From Bacteroidales bacterium (GTDB lineage: Bacteria; Bacteroidota; Bacteroidia; Bacteroidales; UBA932): a stretch of DNA of 42,973 nt. The stretch lies in contig JAGCDF010000055.1 of NCBI GenBank assembly GCA_017651225.1, positions 1 to 42,973 on the forward strand. The letters run 5' to 3'. Made by a program: the position numbers and the translations under genes. The notes beneath the pieces are model-generated. The model searched no databases and was not told the DNA's origin. It saw nothing but the letters and a program-made list of their open reading frames with translations. Positions 22,382 to 29,405 of this stretch are shown here, piece by piece. The first letter of the stretch is position 1. The number at the start of each line of letters is the position of its first letter.

Positions 22382-24586
22382 CTAAAGTTTAATGGATATT
22401 CCAGTCAGGATGGTGCGCGGCTTGACGTCGGCGAAGAACTCGTTCCCCACCGATTTGAAGTAGAAGCTGTGCCCGGGGGTCTGCGTCAGGTTCTCGGCGC
22501 GCACGTAGATCTCCCAGCGGGGGAAGACGAGCGCCACCCGTGCGTCGGGGCGGAGCCGGAAGGGCTCCCGGAGGGTGTTCTCCTCGTTCCAGTAGAAGGA
22601 ACCGGCGCCCCGGGCGGAGAGGTCCAGGTCCACGCGGCGGCTGCCCCAGCGGAAGCTGTAGCCGACATTCACATACAAGGTATGGCGGGGGACATAGGGG
22701 ACGAAGCGGCCGGCGTAGTCGTGATTGCCGTCGTCGTAGCTGACGAAACGGCTGTCGCACCAGGACCAGGACAGGTGCAAGCGGAAGTCGCCGGGCGTCC
22801 AGTCCAGCTCCGCTTCCGCGCCGATGCTCCGGCTGCGGCCGGCGTTCGTCATCATCCTTCCCGTGGACAGGCCCGGCGGGAAAACGGTCAGCTGCTGATG
22901 GCTGACGGCGATGTAGTAGGCGGAGAGCTCCGCGCGCAGGTCTCCCCGGCGCAGCCGGACCCCGGCCTCGAAGTTCCAGGCGGTCTCCGGGTCGTATTCC
23001 GTGTTCTCGGCCGAGACGGAGACGATGGGGCGGTCCAGGTAAACGCCCAGGTCCTTCATCATCCCGTTCATCGTCAGGTTCTGGAGGATGTCGGAGAAGA
23101 TCTGCGTATTGAAACCGCCGGCGCGATAACCTTTCGCGACGGTCGCGTAGAGCGTCCAGTTGTCCGTCGGCCGGTACAGGGCCGCCAGTTTGGGCAGCAG
23201 TTCCAGGCATCCGTGGTTCTGGTGCCCCCGGTAGGGCACGGAGAAGGGTTTGTCCGCCGCCATGGTCGGCACGAAGCGGTAGTGCAGGCTCGCCAGGCAG
23301 TCGAAATCCATCCGGGCGCCTTCGTAGTCCAGGCGCAGGCCGGCCGTGAACTGCCACCGGCCGACCGTCAGGACCGACTCGTGGAAGAGCGCCGCGTTCC
23401 AGGTTTGGATGAGGAAATCGGAGTTGACGGGGAACTCGCTGTCCGGAATGACCAGGTAACCGATATCGGCGGGAATATGCGCGTTGGCGTTGTTCAGGAT
23501 GAGCCTTTCGATGCCGTCCCGCTTGAAGTTGACGGGTGCCGCCAGGTGATTCAGTTTGTACAGGGCGAAGATGCCGGTCTTGGGCTGCCAGGCCGCGTCG
23601 GCGTCCGTGCGGGAAATGCGCAGCTCCAGGGTGCCCGCGCCGCTGTGCTGGCGCTGCTGCAGGGTGAAGACGGAGTCGGGCGTGTAGTCCTGGTCCATGT
23701 GCATGTCGTCCGCCAGGAACTGGAGGGAAGCCGCGGCGTCGGCCGTGAAGGCGTCCGTCCGCAGCCGGGCATAGAGCCCTTCGACGACGGATGCGCGGGC
23801 GTAGCTGCCTTCGTCATTGTACGAGACGGGCAGCTGAACGCCGTCCAGCCAGCGGCCGTAGGCGAAGCCGCCCTCCCGGGAGAGGCTGGCCCAGAGCGTG
23901 TTGCCCATGAAAAGCCGCTCGGAGACGTTGCGCTCCCACTTCCAGTGGAGCGACAGGCCGTCGTAGGGGTCGCAGTTCGTGCCCTTGTATTCATTGCGGA
24001 AGAAGCCGTCGCCGTGCCGGTACTGTGCCGTCAGGACATGGTTGCCGAGGGTGTAGATGCCGCCCACGCGCACGGAGTTTGCGCTGCCGTATTCGAGGTG
24101 GAACCCCCGCCGCATGCCGTCGGTGGGGGAGACGGACTGCAGGGCGAGTACGCCGCCCAGGGCGTTCCGGCCGTAGAGCGTGCCTTGCGGCCCCCGCAGC
24201 ACCGTTGCGCTGCGGACGCCTTCCCAGTCGAAGTCATAGGCATTCTTGTCCAGCACCGGGATGCCGTCCAGATAGAGCCCCATCACGGGGTTTTCCATCC
24301 GGGAGCCCAGTCCGCGCATGTAAATGGTGGAAGTGAGCGAGGCGCCGTATTCGGGAATATAGAGGCCGGGAACCTGTCCGGAAAGGCGGGTGTGACGGTA
24401 GGTGTTGCTGCTCTGCAGGGCATCTTCGCGCAGCACCGTGACGGGCGAGGGAAGCCTGTCCACGGACACGGATTCTTTCAGGGCGGTGACCGTAGCTGCC
24501 TGCAGGAGCGTGTCGCAGACCGGAGATGCCGCAGAGAGCAGGGAAATGAAAATAGCTGTCAACATTGCGGATGCAAATTTCCGCAA
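22382..24586 (-). CDS. TonB-dependent outer-membrane receptor
   Basis: The protein (734 residues from a TTG, or 727 from the ATG at 24565) has a signal peptide, a TonB-box-like 'ATVTALKESV', a plug domain ('LPSPVTVLREDALQSSNT', 'PGLYIPEYGASLTSTIYMRG', 'VRSATVLRGPQGTLYGRNAL') and a 22-strand-type barrel with many aromatic strands to the C-terminus. It lacks the carboxypeptidase-like N-terminal domain of SusC, so it resembles siderophore, haem or cobalamin receptors. TTG start gives a basic n-region (RKF) that the ATG start lacks. Encoded between an AraC regulator and a calycin-like lipoprotein in the same direction; the substrate is unknown. Confidence 0.9.
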   Translation of the reverse strand: MRKFASAMLTAIFISLLSAASPVCDTLLQAATVTALKESVSVDRLPSPVTVLREDALQSSNTYRHTRLSGQVPGLYIPEYGASLTSTIYMRGLGSRMENPVMGLYLDGIPVLDKNAYDFDWEGVRSATVLRGPQGTLYGRNALGGVLALQSVSPTDGMRRGFHLEYGSANSVRVGGIYTLGNHVLTAQYRHGDGFFRNEYKGTNCDPYDGLSLHWKWERNVSERLFMGNTLWASLSREGGFAYGRWLDGVQLPVSYNDEGSYARASVVEGLYARLRTDAFTADAAASLQFLADDMHMDQDYTPDSVFTLQQRQHSGAGTLELRISRTDADAAWQPKTGIFALYKLNHLAAPVNFKRDGIERLILNNANAHIPADIGYLVIPDSEFPVNSDFLIQTWNAALFHESVLTVGRWQFTAGLRLDYEGARMDFDCLASLHYRFVPTMAADKPFSVPYRGHQNHGCLELLPKLAALYRPTDNWTLYATVAKGYRAGGFNTQIFSDILQNLTMNGMMKDLGVYLDRPIVSVSAENTEYDPETAWNFEAGVRLRRGDLRAELSAYYIAVSHQQLTVFPPGLSTGRMMTNAGRSRSIGAEAELDWTPGDFRLHLSWSWCDSRFVSYDDGNHDYAGRFVPYVPRHTLYVNVGYSFRWGSRRVDLDLSARGAGSFYWNEENTLREPFRLRPDARVALVFPRWEIYVRAENLTQTPGHSFYFKSVGNEFFADVKPRTILTGISIKL

Positions 24587-24628
24587 TCCTGCGCGAATAT
24601 TTTAGAACGGATTGTGCCTGAATTAGGA

Positions 24629-25441
24629 TTATCCTTGCATCTTTTTCCGGAAGGAAGAAGGCGTCATGCCCGTCTCTTTCTTGAACAGGCGCGAAAAATA
24701 GGACTGATCTTCTATCCCCACGGCGGCGGCAATGTCGATGACGGACAGCGTGCTCGTGGACAGCAGATGCTTGGATCGCTGGATGCGTACGATGTCGATC
24801 CAGGCGCCGACGCTGCGCCCGGTGCTCTTCTTGACCAGGCGGCTCAGATAATTCTCGCTGATGCCGGAGGCAGCCGCGTAGGTGGCGATGGTGCCGGGCA
24901 TCCTGTCGGGGTCGAATACGGACTCCAGGAAGGCGCTGACGGCGGCTGGAATCGCCTCGGGCATATTCGGACGGAGACGCGAAAGGAGCAGGTCCAGTCC
25001 CTTCTCGACAAAGGCCCGGTCGTTTTTCTCGAAAGCGATGGCGAGCATGTTGAAGAGCTCGGTCATAAAGGCGCCTTCGTCAAACCAGAAGCCCTGGTGG
25101 ATGGGCGCCGAGAGGTAACGCATCGGCCGGGTGTCCAGCAGGATGGCAGGGGTGAACCCGCCGGTGTATCCGACGGCGTCGCGGTAGTAGCGGATCGCGA
25201 AGGGGCAGTTCTGGGGAATCAGCAGGATCTGCCCTGGCTGGCAGAGGTAGGGCGTGCCTTCCACGTCGGCGAGCACCTCGCCCGACGTGATGAAGATGAA
25301 TCCGATGAGCGGCAGCCGGGCGACGGGGGCGCCGGCCGGCTTGATGTAGCTGGAGGTGTCCATCCGCCGGATGTAGAACGGCGAGGAGGAGAAGTCCGCA
25401 TCCGGGCTCCAGTGTGCTTTGTGATTCTTTGGCTTGTCCAT
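24629..25441 (-). CDS. AraC-family regulator upstream of the TonB receptor
   Basis: The 270-residue protein has an N-terminal cupin-like sensor ('PYLCQPGQILLIPQNCPFAI', ~60-100) and a C-terminal double helix-turn-helix ('YAAASGISENYLSRLVKKST', 'AAAVGIEDQSYFSRLFKKET', ending 'GMTPSSFRKKMQG'). The start at 25441 (MDKPKNHK) follows the promoter; longer in-frame starts lie upstream of it. With 42 bases to the receptor gene and the same strand, it probably controls and may be co-transcribed with that gene. The inducer is unknown. Confidence 0.9.
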   Translation of the reverse strand: MDKPKNHKAHWSPDADFSSSPFYIRRMDTSSYIKPAGAPVARLPLIGFIFITSGEVLADVEGTPYLCQPGQILLIPQNCPFAIRYYRDAVGYTGGFTPAILLDTRPMRYLSAPIHQGFWFDEGAFMTELFNMLAIAFEKNDRAFVEKGLDLLLSRLRPNMPEAIPAAVSAFLESVFDPDRMPGTIATYAAASGISENYLSRLVKKSTGRSVGAWIDIVRIQRSKHLLSTSTLSVIDIAAAVGIEDQSYFSRLFKKETGMTPSSFRKKMQG

Positions 25442-25460
25442 TTGTTGCTGAGCGGAGGTG

Positions 25461-25468
25461 CAAAGATA
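25461..25468 (-). promoter_or_regulatory. -7 promoter box of the AraC-receptor unit
   Basis: TATCTTTG on the minus strand, 19 bases before the ATG at 25441. Confidence 0.7.
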
Positions 25469-25498
25469 GAAAAGATTTACTAATTGCATTTTATTTAC

Positions 25499-25506
25499 TA
25501 TCTTCG
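25499..25506 (+). promoter_or_regulatory. -7 promoter box of the VOC lipoprotein gene
   Basis: TATCTTCG (one mismatch), 5 bases before the ATG at 25512; leaderless transcript predicted. Confidence 0.55.
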
Positions 25507-25511
25507 TATCC

Positions 25512-26471
25512 ATGAAGAAGTTACTAACCGCACTGGCCATCCTTTGCATTGTGGGTTGCGCCAACAACAAAGCCACTTTAACGAATAACCGTAGCGATAT
25601 GACGAATAATCAATTAAGAGAAAAGATCGTGAAGGCCCTGGAGGATATGGAATCCAAGGCCATCGAAATGGGGATCCAGGGCGTGGCGACCGCCACGGTC
25701 CTGCGTCCCGGCGAGACGGACGACTGGCTGGGCGAAATGAAGGTCGTCGGACCGGCCTGCAACCGGAAAGAGGGCTGGAACCTCGTAGCCATCGCCTGGT
25801 CCAAATGCGGCGAGGTAATCGCCACCGGGGCCGACAGCGGGGCGCCCGACCACCAGAAGATGTTGGGCGAGCTCGGCTTTGTCGGCGGCGCCTATGACGA
25901 GTTCGAGGGCTACAAGCTGGCCTTCGCCTTCAGCGGAGCGCTCTCCGAGGAGGATCTCGAAGTGGCCAAGTACGGCATTGAAAAGATGAAAGGTTATCTG
26001 GCCGAACAGCCGGGGCTGCTGAACAAGGACCAGTTCATCCAGGTGACCATCGTGGTGGACGACATCCAGCGGGCCGCCAAGGCCTGGGCCACCCTGCTGA
26101 ACGTCCCTGAGCCGGAAATCTGGGTGAATCATCTGGAGAGCAATCCCGAGTATCCTTATACCTATCGTGGCCAGGATGATAAGCCCTGCGACCTGCAGAT
26201 GTGCGTCATCAACATGGGCAACTGGCTGCTGGAGCTTCACCAGGTGGACGGCGCACCCAGCACCTTCCGCGAGTTCCAGGACAAGCACGGTTACGGCGTG
26301 CACCACCTGGGCTTCGAAGTGGGGGATGCCCGCGACGAGGTGATCCGCGAACTGAAGAAGATGGGTTACGATACCGAGCGCACGGTCGGTATGTATCCCG
26401 GCAGCAGCTGGACGATCGTGGACGCCGAGGAGGTGCTCGGGGTGAACCTGAATATCAAGCCCGTCCGCTAG
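25512..26471 (+). CDS. Two-domain lipoprotein: HbpS/GlcG-like plus VOC
   Basis: The 319-residue protein has a lipoprotein signal (lipobox IVGC, Cys16). Residues ~35-170 resemble the HbpS/GlcG fold ('MGIQGVATATVLRPGE', 'KMLGELGFVGGAYDEFEG', 'AFAFSGALSEEDLEVAKYGI'). Residues ~175-315 are a vicinal-oxygen-chelate domain ('FIQVTIVVDDIQRAAKAWAT', 'NWLLELHQVDGAPSTFREF', 'GYGVHHLGFEV') with His and Glu placed as in glyoxalase-type metal sites. The first domain is assigned tentatively. A lipid-anchored VOC protein suggests binding of a small molecule outside the cytoplasm. It is divergent from the AraC gene and its stop is 3 bases from the convergent DUF4491 gene. Confidence 0.8.
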   Translation: MKKLLTALAILCIVGCANNKATLTNNRSDMTNNQLREKIVKALEDMESKAIEMGIQGVATATVLRPGETDDWLGEMKVVGPACNRKEGWNLVAIAWSKCGEVIATGADSGAPDHQKMLGELGFVGGAYDEFEGYKLAFAFSGALSEEDLEVAKYGIEKMKGYLAEQPGLLNKDQFIQVTIVVDDIQRAAKAWATLLNVPEPEIWVNHLESNPEYPYTYRGQDDKPCDLQMCVINMGNWLLELHQVDGAPSTFREFQDKHGYGVHHLGFEVGDARDEVIRELKKMGYDTERTVGMYPGSSWTIVDAEEVLGVNLNIKPVR

Positions 26472-26474
26472 GAC

Positions 26475-26801
26475 TTATTTAGACTGGGAGAGAGCCTTGC
26501 GGCGTGCTTCGTAGTAGGCGTGCCGCTTGGGATTCTCGGGGAACCAGCCGCGCAGCACCCGCTTTTCCTGCATGAACATCTCGCCGATGCCCCACAGGCA
26601 GCAGAATGCAAAGCCGCCGATGATGATGGAAAGGGTGTCGTTCCGAATAAAGAGGGAGAGCGCGCAGAAGACCAGTCCGGCCGCCAGCCAGATCCACCAG
26701 CTCTGCTTCCCCCAATGATACTCCATTTTGATGACCAGGGGATGGCAGATGCCTATGCACAGGAAGACTGCTGCTCCGACGAGAATGCCGTTGAAATTCA
26801 T
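26475..26801 (-). CDS. DUF4491 small membrane protein
   Basis: The 108-residue protein has three membrane helices ('FNGILVGAAVFLCIGICHPL', 'IWLAAGLVFCALSLFI', 'TLSIIIGGFAFCCLWGI') and a cytosolic tail 'QEKRVLRGWFPENPKRHAYY', which together typify DUF4491. Function is unknown; the family is common in Bacteroidales. Transcribed alone. Confidence 0.9.
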   Translation of the reverse strand: MNFNGILVGAAVFLCIGICHPLVIKMEYHWGKQSWWIWLAAGLVFCALSLFIRNDTLSIIIGGFAFCCLWGIGEMFMQEKRVLRGWFPENPKRHAYYEARRKALSQSK

Positions 26802-26823
26802 TTACACTACTTTTTTGCGTCGG

Positions 26824-26831
26824 CAAAGATA
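26824..26831 (-). promoter_or_regulatory. -7 promoter box of the DUF4491 gene
   Basis: TATCTTTG on the minus strand, 22 bases before the ATG at 26801. Confidence 0.68.
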
Positions 26832-26888
26832 ATACAAAAGATCATACAAATTCGAAGGGTATATCATTATTTATGATGATTTTCTGAA

Positions 26889-26938
26889 ATATCGCTTGCG
26901 ATATAAATTTATTGTCGTATATTTGCATCGTGAACGAT
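26889..26938. promoter_or_regulatory. Paired dyads at the glutathione peroxidase promoter
   Basis: ATATCGC-TT-GCGATAT (26889-26904) covers the -33 TTG, and ATCGT-GA-ACGAT (26927-26938) covers the predicted transcription start. Both fit ATCGnnnnCGATATAAA, offset by 36 bases, as expected for two copies of one operator. A third, different dyad, ATCAT-N5-ATGAT, lies at 26863-26877. Confidence 0.5.
26918..26925 (+). promoter_or_regulatory. -7 promoter box of the glutathione peroxidase gene
   Basis: TATATTTG with TTG at 26896-26898 and a 19-base spacer; 28 bases before the ATG at 26954. Confidence 0.72.
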
Positions 26939-26953
26939 ATAAAACAAAAAGAT

Positions 26954-27496
26954 ATGGACAAGATTTACAACTACAAAGCCCTGAACAACAAGGGACAGGA
27001 ATTAGACTTCGCGGAGTTCGAAGGCAAGGTTCTTCTCATCGTCAACACCGCCTCCAAGTGTGGTTTTACCCCTCAGTACGACGGCCTCGAGGCCCTCTAT
27101 CAGAAGTATAAGGACCAGGGTCTGGTCATCATCGGCTTCCCCTGCGACCAGTTCGCCCACCAGGAGCCCGGCTCTGACGCAGAGATCGAGGAGTTCTGCC
27201 GTCTCAATCACGGCGTGACTTTCCCGCTGATGAAGAAGGTGGACGTGAACGGTCCCGAGGAGACGCCGGTCTTCACCTATCTGAAGTCCGTCGCGCCGAC
27301 CGAGGAATACAAGGGCTTGAAGGCAAAGGCCGCCCACACGATGCTCAAGGGCCTCAGCAAGAGCGCCAAGAAGGACAGTGACATCCTCTGGAACTTCACC
27401 AAGTTCCTCATCAACCGCGACGGCAGCGTGGTGAAGCGCTTCGCCCCCGTGGCCGAGCCGGAATCCTTCGAGAAGGACATCCAGGAGATGCTGTAA
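26954..27496 (+). CDS. Glutathione peroxidase family protein (thioredoxin-type likely)
   Basis: The 180-residue thiol peroxidase has the catalytic Cys36 in 'VNTASKCGFTPQYDGLE', the second Cys motif 'IIGFPCDQFAHQEPGS' (Asp where Asn is usual) and 'DILWNFTKFLINRDG' carrying the Trp/Asn of the catalytic tetrad. It uses Cys, not selenocysteine. Bacterial members usually reduce peroxides with thioredoxin in the cytosol. In-frame upstream starts at 26912 and 26930 lie before or at the predicted transcript start, so the ATG at 26954 is chosen. A terminator follows. Confidence 0.93.
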   Translation: MDKIYNYKALNNKGQELDFAEFEGKVLLIVNTASKCGFTPQYDGLEALYQKYKDQGLVIIGFPCDQFAHQEPGSDAEIEEFCRLNHGVTFPLMKKVDVNGPEETPVFTYLKSVAPTEEYKGLKAKAAHTMLKGLSKSAKKDSDILWNFTKFLINRDGSVVKRFAPVAEPESFEKDIQEML

Positions 27497-27516
27497 CGGA
27501 CGGCGACAGCTTCATA

Positions 27517-27562
27517 AGAAAAGAACCCCGGCGGGCCTTCAGGCTGCCGGGGTTCTCGTTTT
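27517..27562. terminator. Bidirectional terminator between gpx and higA
   Basis: A-rich AAGAAAA-type tract, a perfect 10-bp stem GAACCCCGGC (27523-27532) with GCCGGGGTTC (27546-27555), and TCGTTTT. It serves the plus-strand peroxidase gene and the minus-strand higA gene, whose stop lies at 27566. Confidence 0.9.
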
Positions 27563-27565
27563 CGG

Positions 27566-27931
27566 CTAGTTGCCGAGGATGATCGCCGGTGAGATGTGCA
27601 ATCGCTGGTAGATCTTCTTTGCTGTCTTCAGGGTGGGCTCCGCCCGTCCCATGAAGAAATCGTTGACGCGCGAAGGGCTGATTTCCAACAGGCTGGCCAG
27701 GTCCTTCTGGCTGATCCCCAGCTCGTGCATCCGGAGCTTGAGGACTTCCTTCAGGCTGGGCTCGCCGATGTCGAAGACTTCTTCGGAATAGTCGGCGACC
27801 AGGTTCGAAAGCAGCTCCAGCTCGATGCTCGCCGGATCCGTGCTCGGGGTGTTCTCCCGGACGGTGGGGAAGAGTTCTTCAACCCGTCCTTTGGCCCACT
27901 CGTACTGCTCTCTGGTCGTGATCTTGGTCAT
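27566..27931 (-). CDS. higA: HigA-family antitoxin (XRE helix-turn-helix)
   Basis: The 121-residue protein has an N-terminal helical segment ('EQYEWAKGRVEELFPTVREN') and a C-terminal XRE helix-turn-helix ('MHELGISQKDLASLLEISPS', 'RVNDFFMGRAEPTLKTAKKI'), the arrangement of Bacteroidota HigA antitoxins. It should bind the toxin and the operon promoter. Its ATG lies 2 bases after the stop of a secreted-protein gene, not directly after higB. An in-frame upstream start (28003) lies within that gene and is unlikely. Confidence 0.87.
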   Translation of the reverse strand: MTKITTREQYEWAKGRVEELFPTVRENTPSTDPASIELELLSNLVADYSEEVFDIGEPSLKEVLKLRMHELGISQKDLASLLEISPSRVNDFFMGRAEPTLKTAKKIYQRLHISPAIILGN

Positions 27932-27933
27932 GA

Positions 27934-28347
27934 CTATTCTTCTGCGTACTCTCTGCGGATCTCGCGGCGCTTGGCGGTGTAGACTTCGCCGAGCTCGTTC
28001 CACTTCTCGTTGGAGCGGGCCGTGTAGAAGCTCATGCCGTCCAGTTTGTTGACCAGCAGGTTCTCGGCGGTCTTGAGGGAGTCGTCCACGTGGCAGTAGG
28101 CGAAGATGTAGTTCTCGAGCATCGCGGCGCGCAGTTCGGGATACTCCTCGATGGCCTTCTGGCTGGCGGCCAGGTCGGTGGCCAGGTTGAGCTGGTCGTA
28201 GCCGGAAGAGATGGCGACGAGCTGCTTGAAGGTCTCTTCCGCGAGCTTCTCGCGGCCGGGGGCGTAGCGGGCTCCGGATTTGTTCTGGGCGAATGCGCTG
28301 CCTGCCATCAGGGCGAGGGCGGCGAGGAGAATGAGGGCTTTTTTCAT
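27934..28347 (-). CDS. Secreted protein of unknown function between higB and higA
   Basis: The 137-residue protein has a clear signal peptide (residues 1 to ~20, 'KKALILLAALALMAGSAFAQ') and a helical, charged mature part rich in Glu, Lys and Tyr ('EKLAEETFKQLVAISSGYDQ', ending 'RREIRREYAEE'). I recognise no family. It lies 12 bases after higB and 2 bases before higA, in the same direction, so all three are one transcript. A secreted product has no obvious place in a cytosolic toxin-antitoxin pair, so this looks like an insertion into the locus. Confidence 0.75.
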   Translation of the reverse strand: MKKALILLAALALMAGSAFAQNKSGARYAPGREKLAEETFKQLVAISSGYDQLNLATDLAASQKAIEEYPELRAAMLENYIFAYCHVDDSLKTAENLLVNKLDGMSFYTARSNEKWNELGEVYTAKRREIRREYAEE

Positions 28348-28359
28348 GGTGTTGTGGTT

Positions 28360-28620
28360 TTAATTATGGATAAGATTGGTAATGTTGACTAGTTGGATCG
28401 AGAACTTGACGGCGATGATGAGCTGACAGTCGCCGCCCAGAATCCCGAAGCTGTACTGATCTCCACTGAGGCGGCTAACGTTGGCGAAGTCGCCCTGCAT
28501 GTCCTCGAAGCTCGTCCAGTTGCTTTTCTTGACGACGGAGGCCCACTCCTGGAGGGCGGTTCTCGCCTCCGGGTGCGCGCCGATAAACTCCTTCAAAGGC
28601 TGTTCTGTGAAGATACGCAT
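28360..28620 (-). CDS. higB: HigB-family toxin, C-terminally shortened
   Basis: The 86-residue protein matches HigB mRNA interferases from its start: 'MRIFTEQPLKEFIGAHPEAR', 'LQEWASVVKKSNWTSFEDMQ', 'YSFGILGGDCQLIIAVKFSI'. Family members then continue with a strand and a 'RFVGTHxEYDKID'-type segment; here the sequence after 'QLVNI' is 'TNLIHN' and a stop. About 15-20 residues including that conserved end are missing, so activity is doubtful. The downstream flank is the start region of the secreted-protein gene. Transcription starts at a promoter abutting the ATG. Confidence 0.82.
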   Translation of the reverse strand: MRIFTEQPLKEFIGAHPEARTALQEWASVVKKSNWTSFEDMQGDFANVSRLSGDQYSFGILGGDCQLIIAVKFSIQLVNITNLIHN

Positions 28621-28624
28621 GGTG

Positions 28625-28632
28625 CAAATATA
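28625..28632 (-). promoter_or_regulatory. -7 promoter box of the higB operon (leaderless)
   Basis: TATATTTG then CACC then ATG: exactly 4 bases separate the box from the start codon. Confidence 0.72.
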
Positions 28633-28700
28633 AAAACAAAATTTTAAATTCCAAAAGATTCTATTGAATTACAAAATTATTTTGATACAATTAAATTGAT

Positions 28701-28708
28701 TACCTTTG
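28701..28708 (+). promoter_or_regulatory. -7 promoter box of the 28719 hydrolase gene
   Basis: TACCTTTG, 10 bases before the ATG at 28719; TTTG at 28681-28684 is a possible -33 element. Confidence 0.65.
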
Positions 28709-28718
28709 CCCTATATAT

Positions 28719-29405
28719 ATGGATATTAATATTAATTATATAGAAAAGGGGAGCGGCGTACCGCTGATCCTGTTGCATGGCAACGGGGAGGACAGCAGCT
28801 ACTTCAACGGGCAGCTGGATGCGTTCGCGCGCCATTTCCATGTCTATGCGCTGGATACCCGCGGGCACGGGAAAACGCCCCGGGGCACGGCTCCCTTCAC
28901 GATCCGGCAGTTCGCCGACGACCTGCTGGCGTTCATGGACGCGCATGAAATCGCGCGGGCGCACTTGCTGGGATTCTCCGACGGCGGCAACACCGCGATG
29001 ATCTTCGTGATGCAGCATCCCGGTCGCGTGATGCGCCTGATCTTATACGGCGCCAACCTGGACGCCCGGGGCGTGAAGCCCGGCGTCCAGCTGCCCATCG
29101 AGTTGGGTTACCGTTTCGCGAAGCTGTTCGCGCGCAGAAGCGCGGAAGCCCGCCAGCATGCGGAGCTGCTGGGGCTGATGGTGAACGACCCGGCCGTGCG
29201 GCCGGAGGAGCTCGCCGGGATCCAGGCGCCGACGCTGGTCGTCGCCGGGACCCGGGACATGATCAAGGAACAGCACACACGGCTGATCGCCGCCAGCATC
29301 CCGAACGCGCAGCTCGTTATCCTGGACGGCGATCACTTTGTCGCAAACAAGCGACCTGCGGCTTTCAACGAAGCCGTGCTGGACTTTTTGATTATAAAGA
29401 AGTAA
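28719..29405 (+). CDS. Alpha/beta hydrolase
   Basis: The 228-residue protein has a complete alpha/beta-hydrolase core: oxyanion region 'LILLHGNGEDSSYF', nucleophile Ser87 in 'LLGFSDGGNTA', an acid in 'VVAGTRDMI' and His206 in 'LDGDHFVAN'. No signal peptide, so cytosolic. Such proteins are esterases, lipases or C-C hydrolases; the substrate is not evident. It is transcribed alone and its stop abuts the stop of the convergent M49-like gene. Confidence 0.9.
   Translation: MDININYIEKGSGVPLILLHGNGEDSSYFNGQLDAFARHFHVYALDTRGHGKTPRGTAPFTIRQFADDLLAFMDAHEIARAHLLGFSDGGNTAMIFVMQHPGRVMRLILYGANLDARGVKPGVQLPIELGYRFAKLFARRSAEARQHAELLGLMVNDPAVRPEELAGIQAPTLVVAGTRDMIKEQHTRLIAASIPNAQLVILDGDHFVANKRPAAFNEAVLDFLIIKK

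Noticed and set aside
22316..25483. A 1055-codon open frame on the plus strand across the receptor and AraC genes
   Set aside because: It is antisense to two clearly recognisable genes, has no family similarity, and is low-complexity Gly/Val/Arg/Asp-rich. Such frames arise from high third-position GC.
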